Below, in pieces: positions 24,073-33,066 of a stretch of DNA of 44,671 nt (positions are counted from its first letter, which is position 1; each line of letters begins with the position of its first letter). The stretch comes from Terriglobia bacterium. Lineage in GTDB: Bacteria > Acidobacteriota > Terriglobia > JAIQFV01. The notes under the pieces are model-generated. The model was not told the origin of the DNA, ran no database searches, and worked only from the letters and a program-made list of their open reading frames with translations. Made by a program: the position numbers and the translations under genes. The DNA is taken from the NCBI GenBank assembly GCA_020073085.1, contig JAIQFV010000030.1:1-44671 (forward strand). Reading direction: 5' to 3'.

Positions 24073-26319
24073 TCAGGAGCTGAGGACGGGCAATTCGATG
24101 ATGAAGCGAGTGCCGTGTGGAGGATTCTCTTCCACCCGGATAATGCCATTGTGATCGGCGACGATGCGATTGACGATGGCCAGCCCCAGCCCCGTGCCCC
24201 GCTTCCGGGTTGAAAAATAGGGGAGGAAAAGCTTGTCCTTGTCCTGGGGGCGCACGCCATGGCCGGAATCCTCCACCGCCACTTCCACGGTCTCGCGCCG
24301 CTCATCAAATCGTGTCTGAAACCTTAAATGTTTCTCGGGCACATCGGCCATGGCTTCCACGGCATTGTCAATCAGATTGATCAGCACCCGTTTGAACTGC
24401 TCCGGGTCCACCTTGACATTGGGCAGTCCATCGCGGAAATGCTTTTCGATGGCGATATCCTTCAGGCGTCCATCGTAGGTCGCGAGGGTCTGCTCAATGA
24501 TCCGATTCAAGTTGCTCGGGACGGGATCGGCGGAGGGGAGCCTTGCAAAGCGCGAAAACTCATCGACCAGGTTCTTCAGCGCGGAAACTTCCTGCGTGAT
24601 GGTGGAGGCGCATTCCGCAATCAGCTGGCCCAGCGGCCCCGTGATCCGGTTGGCATTGGCGACGCTGCCCGGAGGATCCTGGGCGCGCGTCAGGTTCTTT
24701 AGGATCCGTTCGGCGCTCAGATGGATCGGCGTCAAAGGGTTCTTAATCTCGTGAGCCATACGCCGCGCCACCTCGCGCCAGGCCGCGCTCTTCTGGGCCT
24801 TCAGCAACTCCGTCAGGTCTTCGACGACGAGGATAAAACCGAGATCCTGATTGCTGCCCTCGCGCAGGGCACAGGCCGTGATGGCGCAGTAGAGACTCCT
24901 CTCCCCGCCGATTGAGAGAGTGATCTCGCGGCTGGCAATGGAAAGCACCCGGGCCCGCCCGAGGATCTGCTCCAACAGGGGAGTGACGGTGGGACCAAAC
25001 ACATCCAGGAGCGAGCACACCGGTCCCACTTCAGAATTCAGCATCCGCTGGGCGGCGCCATTCAACTGCGTCACCCGAAAATCATTCGTCAATGAGATCA
25101 CCCCGGTCGGAATCGACTCCACCACGGTTTCGATGTAATGCCGCCGGGCTTCCAACTCGCGATTCGCCTGTTCGAGGGCTTCGGTCGATCTTTGAATGGT
25201 CCGATTCTTTTCGTGAAGCTGCTGCGTCATGGCATTGAAGGAATCGACCAGAAGCTTGATTTCGTCCTGGGCTTCCACCGAAACGCGGTAGTCCAGATCG
25301 CCGGAGGCCACGGCCTGGGTCGCTTCCGCGAGGGCCTGGATGGGCACGGTGATGCGCTTGGAAAGGTAGATGGCTATCCACGAGGCGCTGAAAAGGATGG
25401 AGAGGGTAATTAAGAGGAGCGTGAGGACCTTGACCTTCTTGAAGGTCTTGATGTCGCGGGCCAGCGCCGAGTACTTGGCCCGCTCGGTATTGATCTGCTC
25501 GATCTTTTCCTGCAGGTTGGAGGGGTAAAAATTGAGCGCGGACACCGAGGCGACCAGATGCAATCGCTCATCAAAAATGCCGGTACCCGCCAGGGAGAAA
25601 GGCCGGCCGTTGATCTGGCCTTCGCGTGAAATCTCGGCGGTCTCCTTGAGGGCAGCCGCCGCCTGGGTGAACTCCTGTCCCATGGGACGTGTCCATTGCT
25701 CCGCCGAAGGCAAATGGTAGAGCAGGATCCCTTTTCCATCCCGGTCGTAGAGGGCAACACCCTCCACCTGGAACTCCTGCGCCGATTGCCCGATAAAGGC
25801 CTGGAGCTTGGTGGTGTCGTGCGACCTGAGAGCAGCGATAACCACGGGAGAGCTCGCCAGCTGCTTGACGTAGAAATAGGTCTGGGTCGCGAAAACCCCT
25901 TGATACTGGGCGACGATGTCGCGGGCGCTGTCGAGAACCGTGTCGACCGGGACACTGAACCACTTGTCCAGGCTGCGATTGATGAGCCCATAAGCGAAGA
26001 TGAATAGGAAAATGGCCGGGATAAACGCCAGTCCCAGGAAGGCGCCGAGCAACTTGGTCTTGAACTTGGAGCCAAGCTTCACGGATCGCCGCTCCACATA
26101 GATCTTGATGAGATACCGGGAAAGGATCAGGGAGAACACGATCAGGGCCACAACAATGAGCGTCGTGAGCGCAAAGAGCACCACCGTCTGAGACGGGTCG
26201 GAGGGGGACAGAAACTTCGAGATATTGAATGCCGCCTCGATGAATACAATGGCGACCAGGATGAGGATCAGAGCGGCGATCCCCGCCAGGGCCCATATCT
26301 TCTTTGTTCTCGGGGTCAT
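24073..26319 (-). CDS. ntrY: Membrane sensor histidine kinase, NtrY-like
   Basis: This 748-residue protein has about three N-terminal membrane helices (about 9-30, 45-68, 90-110), a periplasmic or extracytoplasmic sensor stretch (about 115-290) and a fourth helix near 300-320. Then come a HAMP linker (LSKRITVPIQALAEATQAVASG), a PAS domain (IETVVESIPTGVISLTNDFR), HisKA with phospho-acceptor His523 in MAHEIKNPLTP, and an ATPase domain with N-box NLIDNAVEAM and G-boxes DSGHGV and GTGLGLAI. It phosphorylates NtrX. It lies 22 bases downstream of the endonuclease III-like gene, so the three genes are probably one operon. Confidence 0.93.
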   Translation of the reverse strand: MTPRTKKIWALAGIAALILILVAIVFIEAAFNISKFLSPSDPSQTVVLFALTTLIVVALIVFSLILSRYLIKIYVERRSVKLGSKFKTKLLGAFLGLAFIPAIFLFIFAYGLINRSLDKWFSVPVDTVLDSARDIVAQYQGVFATQTYFYVKQLASSPVVIAALRSHDTTKLQAFIGQSAQEFQVEGVALYDRDGKGILLYHLPSAEQWTRPMGQEFTQAAAALKETAEISREGQINGRPFSLAGTGIFDERLHLVASVSALNFYPSNLQEKIEQINTERAKYSALARDIKTFKKVKVLTLLLITLSILFSASWIAIYLSKRITVPIQALAEATQAVASGDLDYRVSVEAQDEIKLLVDSFNAMTQQLHEKNRTIQRSTEALEQANRELEARRHYIETVVESIPTGVISLTNDFRVTQLNGAAQRMLNSEVGPVCSLLDVFGPTVTPLLEQILGRARVLSIASREITLSIGGERSLYCAITACALREGSNQDLGFILVVEDLTELLKAQKSAAWREVARRMAHEIKNPLTPIHLSAERILKNLTRAQDPPGSVANANRITGPLGQLIAECASTITQEVSALKNLVDEFSRFARLPSADPVPSNLNRIIEQTLATYDGRLKDIAIEKHFRDGLPNVKVDPEQFKRVLINLIDNAVEAMADVPEKHLRFQTRFDERRETVEVAVEDSGHGVRPQDKDKLFLPYFSTRKRGTGLGLAIVNRIVADHNGIIRVEENPPHGTRFIIELPVLSS

Positions 26320-26341
26320 GTCAAATTACCGGGGTCTTGAA

Positions 26342-26998
26342 TCATCGGTGGCCCCCCTCCGGTTTCGGGCCTTCGGGTAACAGGGGCTGCAATGGGCATT
26401 GCGAACATCGCGGCTCCTTCCGCTTACAATAGTTTTTCCCGACATTTACGAGCAGGGCATGATACTGGTTAAAAAGCGACTCATCACGCGGAAGCTGAGA
26501 ATCGAATGAACCCTGGATTTTCCCGTAGGCCGCCTTCTCGTCGGCCCAGCCGTGACGCGAAAGAATTCTCCGTGTGTAGGCATCAACGACAAACACCGGG
26601 CGCTGTGCAGCATAAAGCAGAATTGAATCAACCGTCTCCGGCCCCAGACCCTCGATTGCGAGCAATTCCTCCCGCAGGGTTTCCGTCGGCTCCTGGAACA
26701 TCCTGTCCAGTGTCCCATAGCGGGACAGGTAAGAAAGGAAATTCTTCAGTCGCCGGGCCTTCTGATTAAAATAGCCCGACGAGCGAATGTGAGCGGCGAG
26801 TTCTCGAAGCCCGACCCGGGAAAGGGTCATGGGGGTCAGCAGTCCCTCGCGCTTCAGGTTCCCGATCGCCTTCTCGACATTCGTCCAGGCGGTTGACTGA
26901 GTCAATATCGCCCCGACAATCACTTCAAATGGAGAATCTCCCGGCCACCAATGTTGCGGCCCCAGCACCTTATCCAGAAGTTGGAACGCCTCAAGCAA
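26342..26998 (-). CDS. Endonuclease III-related DNA glycosylase (COG2231/MagIII-like)
   Basis: This 218-residue HhH-GPD base-excision glycosylase fits the endonuclease III-related group that includes MagIII: FEVIVGAILTQSTAWTNVEKAI, hairpin LLAIEGLGPETVDSILLYAA, and catalytic Asp in VVDAYTRRIL. The lysine of bifunctional endonuclease III (GxGxKTA) is replaced by Glu (GLGPET), so it is probably a monofunctional glycosylase without lyase activity. The iron-sulfur motif is incomplete: C-x6-C-x2-C is present (CKRKEPRCSQC) but the fourth cysteine is absent. The TTG start at 26,998 is the first of the frame and has no strong ribosome site, so the exact start is uncertain. Confidence 0.8.
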   Translation of the reverse strand: MLEAFQLLDKVLGPQHWWPGDSPFEVIVGAILTQSTAWTNVEKAIGNLKREGLLTPMTLSRVGLRELAAHIRSSGYFNQKARRLKNFLSYLSRYGTLDRMFQEPTETLREELLAIEGLGPETVDSILLYAAQRPVFVVDAYTRRILSRHGWADEKAAYGKIQGSFDSQLPRDESLFNQYHALLVNVGKNYCKRKEPRCSQCPLQPLLPEGPKPEGGHR

Positions 26999-27679
26999 AG
27001 GCCGGTCGGTTTTCTTTCTGCTTCCTGGTCTCCGAATTCCGTCACCTCCATCAGGTTGTCCGTAGGTCTCGACTGTTGCAATTCAACCACACTGCTCTGC
27101 TCACTCTATCGCGACAGGAGAAAGGGAGTCAAGACAAGGAAGCCTGAGGTGTCCGGATGTGGACAATGCACCTCCTGAAAGGCCTTGACTTTGCATGCGT
27201 GATTCACTATGTTACGCAAGCAGGCAAAGGAGTCAGTGTCGGTAACAGCGGCTAATATTGAGTTTTTTGGAGGTTGGGTCAAAATCTGCCTTGGACGATT
27301 CAGGAGGTTACCCCAAAGGATCGAGGTGATTGTCGAGGCCAGGGTTATGTTTCCATCCCTCTCGGTAAGAGAGTCTTTTCGGCCATCGAGTATTGGTTTC
27401 ATTGACCCACACTTGGTCCCCCGACCTTAAGATCCTTCGATTGGCCCGAGCGGAGGGAGTTGTCCGTTCCCTCGTCAAGCCTCAAAGAAATTCATGGATT
27501 CTGTCACTTTTGCCTCAGAGTGGCGCAAGGGCTGGTGGAGAAGACCCGGGCCCCATCATCAAAATTCACTCGGGACATGGCCGCCGGCATTTTCTCTTGA
27601 AACATTCGTTAAGGATCTCCCCATTATTTGTGTTGAGTGACGTTGATATTTGCGAAAGAGCATTCCTGGAGGGGTGTTT
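26999..27679. other. Divergent intergenic region before pilB
   Basis: Open frames here are short and unsupported. A small inverted repeat CTCTC-GGTAA-GAGAG lies at about 27,359-27,373. The promoter of the minus-strand glycosylase operon and of pilB should be here, but no confident sites were found. Confidence 0.4.
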
Positions 27680-29443
27680 GTGTCGGTAAGAGAAGGCATG
27701 GCGTCAAAACTGGGTGATCTTCTCGTCAGCGAGAATCTGATTACCACGACACAACTGGACGAAGCGGTTGAGCTGCAGCGCCGTTCGGGCAATCGATTGG
27801 CCCAATGCCTTGTGAAGTTGGGCTACGTCAACGACGAGGATATTGCAAAAGTCCTCTCCCGTCGTTACGGGGTTCCATCCATCAATCTCTCCTATTTCGA
27901 AATTGACACTACCGTCATCAATTTAATCCCCCGCGAGACCGCCCAGAAATACCATTTGCTCCCCCTGAGCCGGGTCGGATCGGTGCTCACGATTGCGATG
28001 CTCGATCCCACCAATGTAACGGCTCTCGACGACATCAAGTTCATGACGGGCTTTAACATCGAACCCGTCGTGGCGTCAGAGTCATCGATTACGGAGGCCA
28101 TCGAGAAGTACTACGGATCGCCGCACGCCATCGAACTCAAGAAGGTGATGGAATCGATCAGCGGTGCAGGCGACGGGGAAATCATCGCCGGCGAAATCGA
28201 TGCGGATGTGGAGCTTCAGACAGGTGCCGAAGAGCAGGTTGACCTCGCCGAGCTGGAGCGCGCGGCCGAGGAGGCTCCCGTCGTAAAGCTCGTGAATCTC
28301 ATCCTGGTGGACGCCCTTCGGCGGGGGGCATCCGATATTCATCTCGAACCGTACGAAAAAGAATACCGGGTGCGGTTCCGCATGGACGGCGTTCTTTATA
28401 ACATCATGACGCCTCCCCTGAAACTCAGGGATGCCATCATCTCCCGATTGAAGATCATGGCAAAGCTCGATATTTCGGAAAAACGACTGCCCCAGGACGG
28501 CCGCATCCTGATGAAGATGAGGCATCAGGGGAAACGCAAGGAACTCGATTTCCGCGTTTCCGTCCTGCCGACCTTATACGGCGAAAAAGTGGTTCTCCGT
28601 CTGTTGGACAAGGAGAACTTGATGCTCGATATGACCCGGCTGGGTTTTGAGTCGGAGTCGCTGGTTAAATTCGAGCAGGCCATCTTGAAACCTTACGGGA
28701 TGGTGTTGGTGACGGGTCCCACCGGCAGCGGCAAGACCAACACGCTTTATTCGGCCATCTCGCGCCTGAACACGCCCGAAACCAACATTATGACAGCGGA
28801 AGATCCCGTTGAGTTCCAGTTGCAGGGCATCAACCAGGTCCAGATGAAAGAACAGATCGGCCTGAATTTCGCGGCCGCCTTGCGCGCTTTCCTCCGCCAG
28901 GATCCCAATATTATTCTGGTCGGTGAAATTCGTGATTTCGAAACGGCGGAGATCGCCATCAAAGCCGCTTTGACCGGTCACCTGGTCCTGTCCACGTTGC
29001 ATACCAACGATGCCCCCTCAACGATTTCGCGTTTGATGAACATGGGAATCGAACCTTTCCTGGTAGCAACGTCAGTCCATTTGATCGCCGCCCAGCGCCT
29101 GGTGCGCCGGATTTGCAAGGCCTGTAAAGAAGAGATTCCCACGCCGCAGAAAGTGCTGGTCGAAGCCGGATTTTCCCCCGAGGAAGCTAAGAAACTGAAA
29201 CTTTACAAGGGGAAGGGATGTCCCCTCTGCAACGGGACCGGTTACAAGGGACGCGTGGGATTGTACGAGGTCATGGAAATCACCGATGAGATTCGGGAAC
29301 TGGTGTTGGTCGGGGCGTCCGCATTAGAGTTGCGCAAGAAATCGATTGAGAACGGAATGATTTCCTTGCGCGGCAGCGGGCTGCGGAAAATAAGAGATGG
29401 AGTGACAACCCTCGAAGAAGCACTCCGTGAGACGGTCCTATGA
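27680..29443 (+). CDS. pilB: Type IV pilus extension ATPase PilB
   Basis: The 587-residue cytoplasmic hexameric ATPase polymerises pilin by turning the PilC platform. It has an N-terminal MshEN-type domain (about 6-160, LGDLLVSENLITTTQLDEAVELQ...), then the GspE/PilB core: Walker A GPTGSGKT at 346-353, Asp box AEDPVEFQL, Walker B LVGEIRDFETAEIA and His box LSTLHTNDAPSTI. The zinc-binding tetracysteine motif is CKAC (479/482) and CPLC (514/517). The GTG at 27,680 is chosen because GGAGGGG (27,668-27,674) is 5 bases ahead; an ATG at 27,698 is possible. Confidence 0.95.
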   Translation: MSVREGMASKLGDLLVSENLITTTQLDEAVELQRRSGNRLAQCLVKLGYVNDEDIAKVLSRRYGVPSINLSYFEIDTTVINLIPRETAQKYHLLPLSRVGSVLTIAMLDPTNVTALDDIKFMTGFNIEPVVASESSITEAIEKYYGSPHAIELKKVMESISGAGDGEIIAGEIDADVELQTGAEEQVDLAELERAAEEAPVVKLVNLILVDALRRGASDIHLEPYEKEYRVRFRMDGVLYNIMTPPLKLRDAIISRLKIMAKLDISEKRLPQDGRILMKMRHQGKRKELDFRVSVLPTLYGEKVVLRLLDKENLMLDMTRLGFESESLVKFEQAILKPYGMVLVTGPTGSGKTNTLYSAISRLNTPETNIMTAEDPVEFQLQGINQVQMKEQIGLNFAAALRAFLRQDPNIILVGEIRDFETAEIAIKAALTGHLVLSTLHTNDAPSTISRLMNMGIEPFLVATSVHLIAAQRLVRRICKACKEEIPTPQKVLVEAGFSPEEAKKLKLYKGKGCPLCNGTGYKGRVGLYEVMEITDEIRELVLVGASALELRKKSIENGMISLRGSGLRKIRDGVTTLEEALRETVL

Positions 29444-30087
29444 TCCCGGGGGTAAGGCGCGGGCAGACCCCGGCGTTTTGATCGAGTCAGCCGAATAATC
29501 CCCGGGACGATGAACTCTGGTTTTCCTTCTGTTGTAATTCTCACCTGATCCTCTTCAACCTGAATTCCGAAGTTGAAAACCCGGGGGGAATCTCCAAGGG
29601 ATTGCAGGGAAGATCGAAGGACTATTCCTATCTTTCCGCGAGCAGGAACCGAAACCCTGCGCCGGTTGAGTACTGCTGTTGCCTCCGACGGGAACCGGCT
29701 GAGGGTGGCATAGCGACGCCAAGGGCCGATTGCGGCGTGGACACAAGCCTTCACCCGATCCGCCGGCAAGATCTGAAATCTCAGATTTGAGATTTGGGAT
29801 CTGCTGGGCTAGGGGGGTCGCCACCCCGAAGAGGGAACCCGCGCAGCAGGGCCTCGAATTTTGGCTGGGGATCGTATTTCCAGGAAGAGGGAGAAGAGAA
29901 CCCATGGATGTTCCCCGATCGGACCATCCCATGGAGATTTCCAGACCTCCTCTCGGACCGGTACCTTTTTCGGGCTTCAACTGAGGACCTGGGGTTAAAA
30001 TTTGTGGGTTTTGGTCTGAAACCTATCCTCCGGGAAAGAATCGGGGTCGGGTCGTCAGAACCCCAAGATTCAAAAATACTACCCACT
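29444..30087. other. Long gene-free stretch between pilB and pilT
   Basis: Frames on both strands are overlapping and without recognisable domains. A degenerate ATCTGAAATCTCAGATTTGA-type short repeat lies near 29,770-29,800. The whole pilB-pilT spacer is about 950 bases, unusually long within an otherwise compact pilus cluster. Confidence 0.5.
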
Positions 30088-30105
30088 TTGTGATCTGCAT
30101 CACAA
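30088..30105. promoter_or_regulatory. CRP/FNR-type binding palindrome upstream of pilT
   Basis: TTGTGATCTGCATCACAA matches the TGTGA-N6-TCACA consensus of CRP-family regulators exactly (core 30,089-30,104). It is about 290 bases before pilT. No CRP gene is in the window, so the regulator is unknown. Confidence 0.55.
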
Positions 30106-30133
30106 GCAAAAAATACATCTGAAATATTTTGGT

Positions 30134-30162
30134 AATGGTCCGATAAGACTGTTAAGACCATT
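30134..30162. promoter_or_regulatory. Inverted repeat AATGGTC...GACCATT
   Basis: AATGGTC (30,134-30,140) and GACCATT (30,156-30,162) form a 7-bp inverted repeat with 15 bases between, about 30 bases downstream of the CRP-type palindrome. It could be an operator or an early transcript hairpin. Confidence 0.35.
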
Positions 30163-30391
30163 CGGCAGGAGGAAACAGGGATTTACGCGGGGTTGGAAGT
30201 TGAAAAAGCGGGGATTACCGCAGACCGCGGGAGGGAATCGACTGAACCAAACAGGAGCGGCAGGGGGATGGACGTATTGGCAGTGAGACAGACCATCGGC
30301 CTCGGAGGCCGGACCCCCGGCGGCAATCCTGCGGATCGGTCCCGCGAATGTTCGTCCACTTGATGTTGGTCAGGTTAGGAAAGGATTCTTC

Positions 30392-31516
30392 ATGCTTTCG
30401 CTCAGTGACCTTTTGAAAACGATGATGGAGCAAAATGGGAGTGATCTTCACATCACCACGGGGTCACCTCCACAAATCCGCGTGGACGGCGTGCTGCGTC
30501 CGCTGGATACGCCTCCCCTGACCCCTGCCGATACCAAACAGCTCGCCTACAGCGTCCTGACGGACGCGCAAAAAAAACGCCTCGAAGAGGACCTCCAGCT
30601 CGATCTATCATTTGGCATCAAGGGGCTGGCGCGTTTTCGAACCAACGTTTTTCACCAGCGCGGAGCCGTCGCGGCGGTCTTTCGGAATATCCCCTTTTCC
30701 ATCCGGAATTTCGACCAACTGGGCCTGCCCTCCATCATCCGCACCTTGTGCGATAAGCCGCGCGGGTTGATCCTGGTGACGGGGCCCACCGGCTGCGGAA
30801 AGTCGACTTCCCTGGCCGCCATGATCGACAAGATTAATGCCGACCGGCACGAACACATTGTCACCATCGAAGATCCCATTGAATACCTGCATCCTCACAA
30901 GAATTGCATCGTCAACCAGCGCGAGGTGAATAACGACACCCATTCCTTCAGTGATGCCCTTCGATCGGCCTTGCGCGAGGATCCGGACGTCGTCCTGATC
31001 GGTGAAATGCGGGACTTCGAGACCGTCGAATCGGCGCTGCGCATTGCTGAAACCGGCCACTTGACCTTTGCCACCCTGCACACCAATTCGGCCATTTCAT
31101 CGATTACCCGCATTGTGGACGTGTTTCCCTCCCACCAGCAGAACCAGATCCGGGCGCAACTCTCTCTGGTGCTCGAAGCCATTCTCACGCAGGCACTGTT
31201 GCCCCGGGCCTCCGGCAGCGGGCGGGTGATGGCCATGGAGATTCTGATTCCGAATGCGGCGATCCGCAACCTGATCCGTGAAGACAAGATCCATCAGATC
31301 TACTCGTCCATGCAGGCGGGACAGGAGAAGTTCGGGATGCAGACGTTCAACCAGTCGTTGGCGTCGCTTTACTTCCAGAAGCAGATCACGCTCCAGACGG
31401 CGTTGAGCCAAACTTCGAATGTGGACGAACTGCAGGAGATGATTAACCGCGGCGCCGGCCTGGTGACTCAAGCATACAAGCGGCCGGTTCATCCCGCTTA
31501 TAAGGCTTCGCATTAG
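30392..31516 (+). CDS. pilT: Type IV pilus retraction ATPase PilT
   Basis: The 374-residue hexameric ATPase depolymerises pilin and pulls the pilus back, giving twitching movement and DNA uptake. It has the N-terminal PAS-like domain (SDLLKTMMEQNGSDLHITTG), Walker A GPTGCGKS at 131-138, Asp box IEDPIEYLH, Walker B VLIGEMRDFETVESAL, His box FATLHTNSAISSI, and the PilT-specific AIRNLIRE motif that separates it from PilB. AGGAAAGGA precedes the ATG at 30,392. pilC follows 105 bases downstream. Confidence 0.96.
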   Translation: MLSLSDLLKTMMEQNGSDLHITTGSPPQIRVDGVLRPLDTPPLTPADTKQLAYSVLTDAQKKRLEEDLQLDLSFGIKGLARFRTNVFHQRGAVAAVFRNIPFSIRNFDQLGLPSIIRTLCDKPRGLILVTGPTGCGKSTSLAAMIDKINADRHEHIVTIEDPIEYLHPHKNCIVNQREVNNDTHSFSDALRSALREDPDVVLIGEMRDFETVESALRIAETGHLTFATLHTNSAISSITRIVDVFPSHQQNQIRAQLSLVLEAILTQALLPRASGSGRVMAMEILIPNAAIRNLIREDKIHQIYSSMQAGQEKFGMQTFNQSLASLYFQKQITLQTALSQTSNVDELQEMINRGAGLVTQAYKRPVHPAYKASH

Positions 31517-31621
31517 ACCACCCTCAGAGTGGGGCAACGCGCGGTCGTTCCAGATAGTTGAGTTCGCAGGATCTTTCGAAATCTCGCAGCTTCAGCAATG
31601 AAGGTTTAAAGGAGATCAGCG

Positions 31622-32827
31622 ATGCCAGTCTATACTTACCGAGCAAGAACAAGAACAGGAACCACGATTTCGGGAGAGCGCGCGGCCGACAACCAGCAGG
31701 TGCTGGCAGCCATGCTGCGTCGTGAGCAGGTCAGTCCTATGGCGATCAAAGAGAAGCGAAAGGGATTTGCTCTCCCTACGTTCGGGGGAAAGGTCAAGGC
31801 CAAGGATCTGGCGGTTTTCACAAGGCAGTTCTCCGTGATGATCGACGCCGGCTTGCCCCTGGTGCAGGCGCTCGAAAGCCTCAGTTCGCAGATGGAGAAC
31901 AAGGTCTTCAAGAAGGCAGTCGAAACCGTCCGTGGCGATGTGGAAGGCGGTTCCACGCTCGCCAATGCCATGCGGAATCAGCCCAAGGTGTTTGATGCTC
32001 TTTTTACCAACATGATTGCCGCCGGAGAAGCGGGGGGTATCCTTGACACCATTTTGCAGCGCCTCTCCACTTACATTGAGAAGGCGGTGAAATTAAAGCG
32101 GGCCGTTCGCTCCGCCCTGATCTATCCCTGTTCCATCCTGGCCATCGCAATGGGCGTGGTCACCCTGATTCTGGTCTACGTGGTGCCCACCTTCATGACC
32201 CTCTTTGCCGGTTTGGGGGTTGCACTTCCGGTGCCGACACAGATCGTCATTAGCGCGAGCCATTTCTTGACGCGATACGGTCTGTTCATCCTGTTTGGTC
32301 TGGGCATATTCATTGTCGCATTTCGATCCTACTACTCCACGCAGGCCGGCCGTTATAATGTGGATGCCGTCTTGTTAAAACTTCCTGTGTTCGGGATCCT
32401 GCTTCGAAAAATTGCGGTCGCCCGCTTCTCGCGAACTCTTTCCACTTTGATCACCAGCGGTGTGCCCTTGCTGGAGGCCTTGGATGTGACGGCAAAAACG
32501 GCTGGAAATGCCGTGATCGAGAAGGCCATCATGGACACCCGGAAAGCCGTGGAACAGGGACGCACCATCGTTGATCCCCTGAGACAATCCAAAATTTTCC
32601 CCCCAATGGTGACCCAGATGATCTCCGTGGGAGAACAAACCGGCGCCATGGACTCCATGCTCACCAAGATTGCCGAGTTTTACGAGGAAGAGGTCGATGC
32701 CGGCGTCAAGGATTTGCTCACCGCCATGGAACCCCTGCTGATCGTTTTCCTGGGCACGGTGGTAGGCGGGGTCGTGATTTCCATGTACCTGCCGCTGTTT
32801 ACACTGATCGATAAGCTGTCGGGGTAG
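31622..32827 (+). CDS. pilC: Type IV pilus inner-membrane platform protein PilC
   Basis: The 401-residue protein has two T2SSF domains (about 65-190 and 270-393) and three membrane helices (about 170-190, 220-240, 370-395). The first domain contains FTRQFSVMIDAGLPLVQALESL and the second FSRTLSTLITSGVPLLEALDV, each with the G-D/E-A-G-like GEAGGIL and GEQTGAMDSM repeats. It transmits PilB and PilT motion to the growing pilus. AAGGAG lies before the ATG. Confidence 0.96.
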   Translation: MPVYTYRARTRTGTTISGERAADNQQVLAAMLRREQVSPMAIKEKRKGFALPTFGGKVKAKDLAVFTRQFSVMIDAGLPLVQALESLSSQMENKVFKKAVETVRGDVEGGSTLANAMRNQPKVFDALFTNMIAAGEAGGILDTILQRLSTYIEKAVKLKRAVRSALIYPCSILAIAMGVVTLILVYVVPTFMTLFAGLGVALPVPTQIVISASHFLTRYGLFILFGLGIFIVAFRSYYSTQAGRYNVDAVLLKLPVFGILLRKIAVARFSRTLSTLITSGVPLLEALDVTAKTAGNAVIEKAIMDTRKAVEQGRTIVDPLRQSKIFPPMVTQMISVGEQTGAMDSMLTKIAEFYEEEVDAGVKDLLTAMEPLLIVFLGTVVGGVVISMYLPLFTLIDKLSG

Positions 32828-33066
32828 GGGATGGGTGTTAGGGCATAGGTGATAGTGGATAGTTGTTAGGGGACAAGGTATAGGTGATAGGTTTTAGCCG
32901 GAGTGTGGCTCCCCCTCCCGATTGATTCACGAACTCCTTCCACGCCCACATTTTCATTTTTCTATTGTTCATAGCGAAAAGCCTGGGCCCTTTCACCTGG
33001 GTTCCTATAACCTATCACCTATGATCTACAGCCTATTACCTATCTTTCGCCTCGGAGAAATCCTGA
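32828..33066. repeat. pilC-pilS spacer bracketed by inverted heptamer repeats
   Basis: Degenerate GGTGATAG/GGTATAG units fill the left edge (to 32,893) and their complements fill the right edge (from 33,003). ATAGGTGATAGGTT (32,880-32,893) is exactly complementary to AACCTATCACCTAT (33,009-33,022). The middle has no gene. Confidence 0.75.

Noticed and set aside
27275-27293. GG-N10-GC as a sigma-54 promoter for pilB
   Set aside because: Only the bare GG/GC spacing fits; flanking consensus bases are missing and the distance to pilB is about 400 bases.
29555-29980. Minus-strand 141-residue frame between pilB and pilT
   Set aside because: Composition is low-complexity, overlaps other frames, lacks a ribosome site and crosses short repeats.
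30170-30391. c-di-GMP (GEMM-type) riboswitch before pilT
   Set aside because: The required GGGCAAACC and GACGCAAAG motifs are not found.
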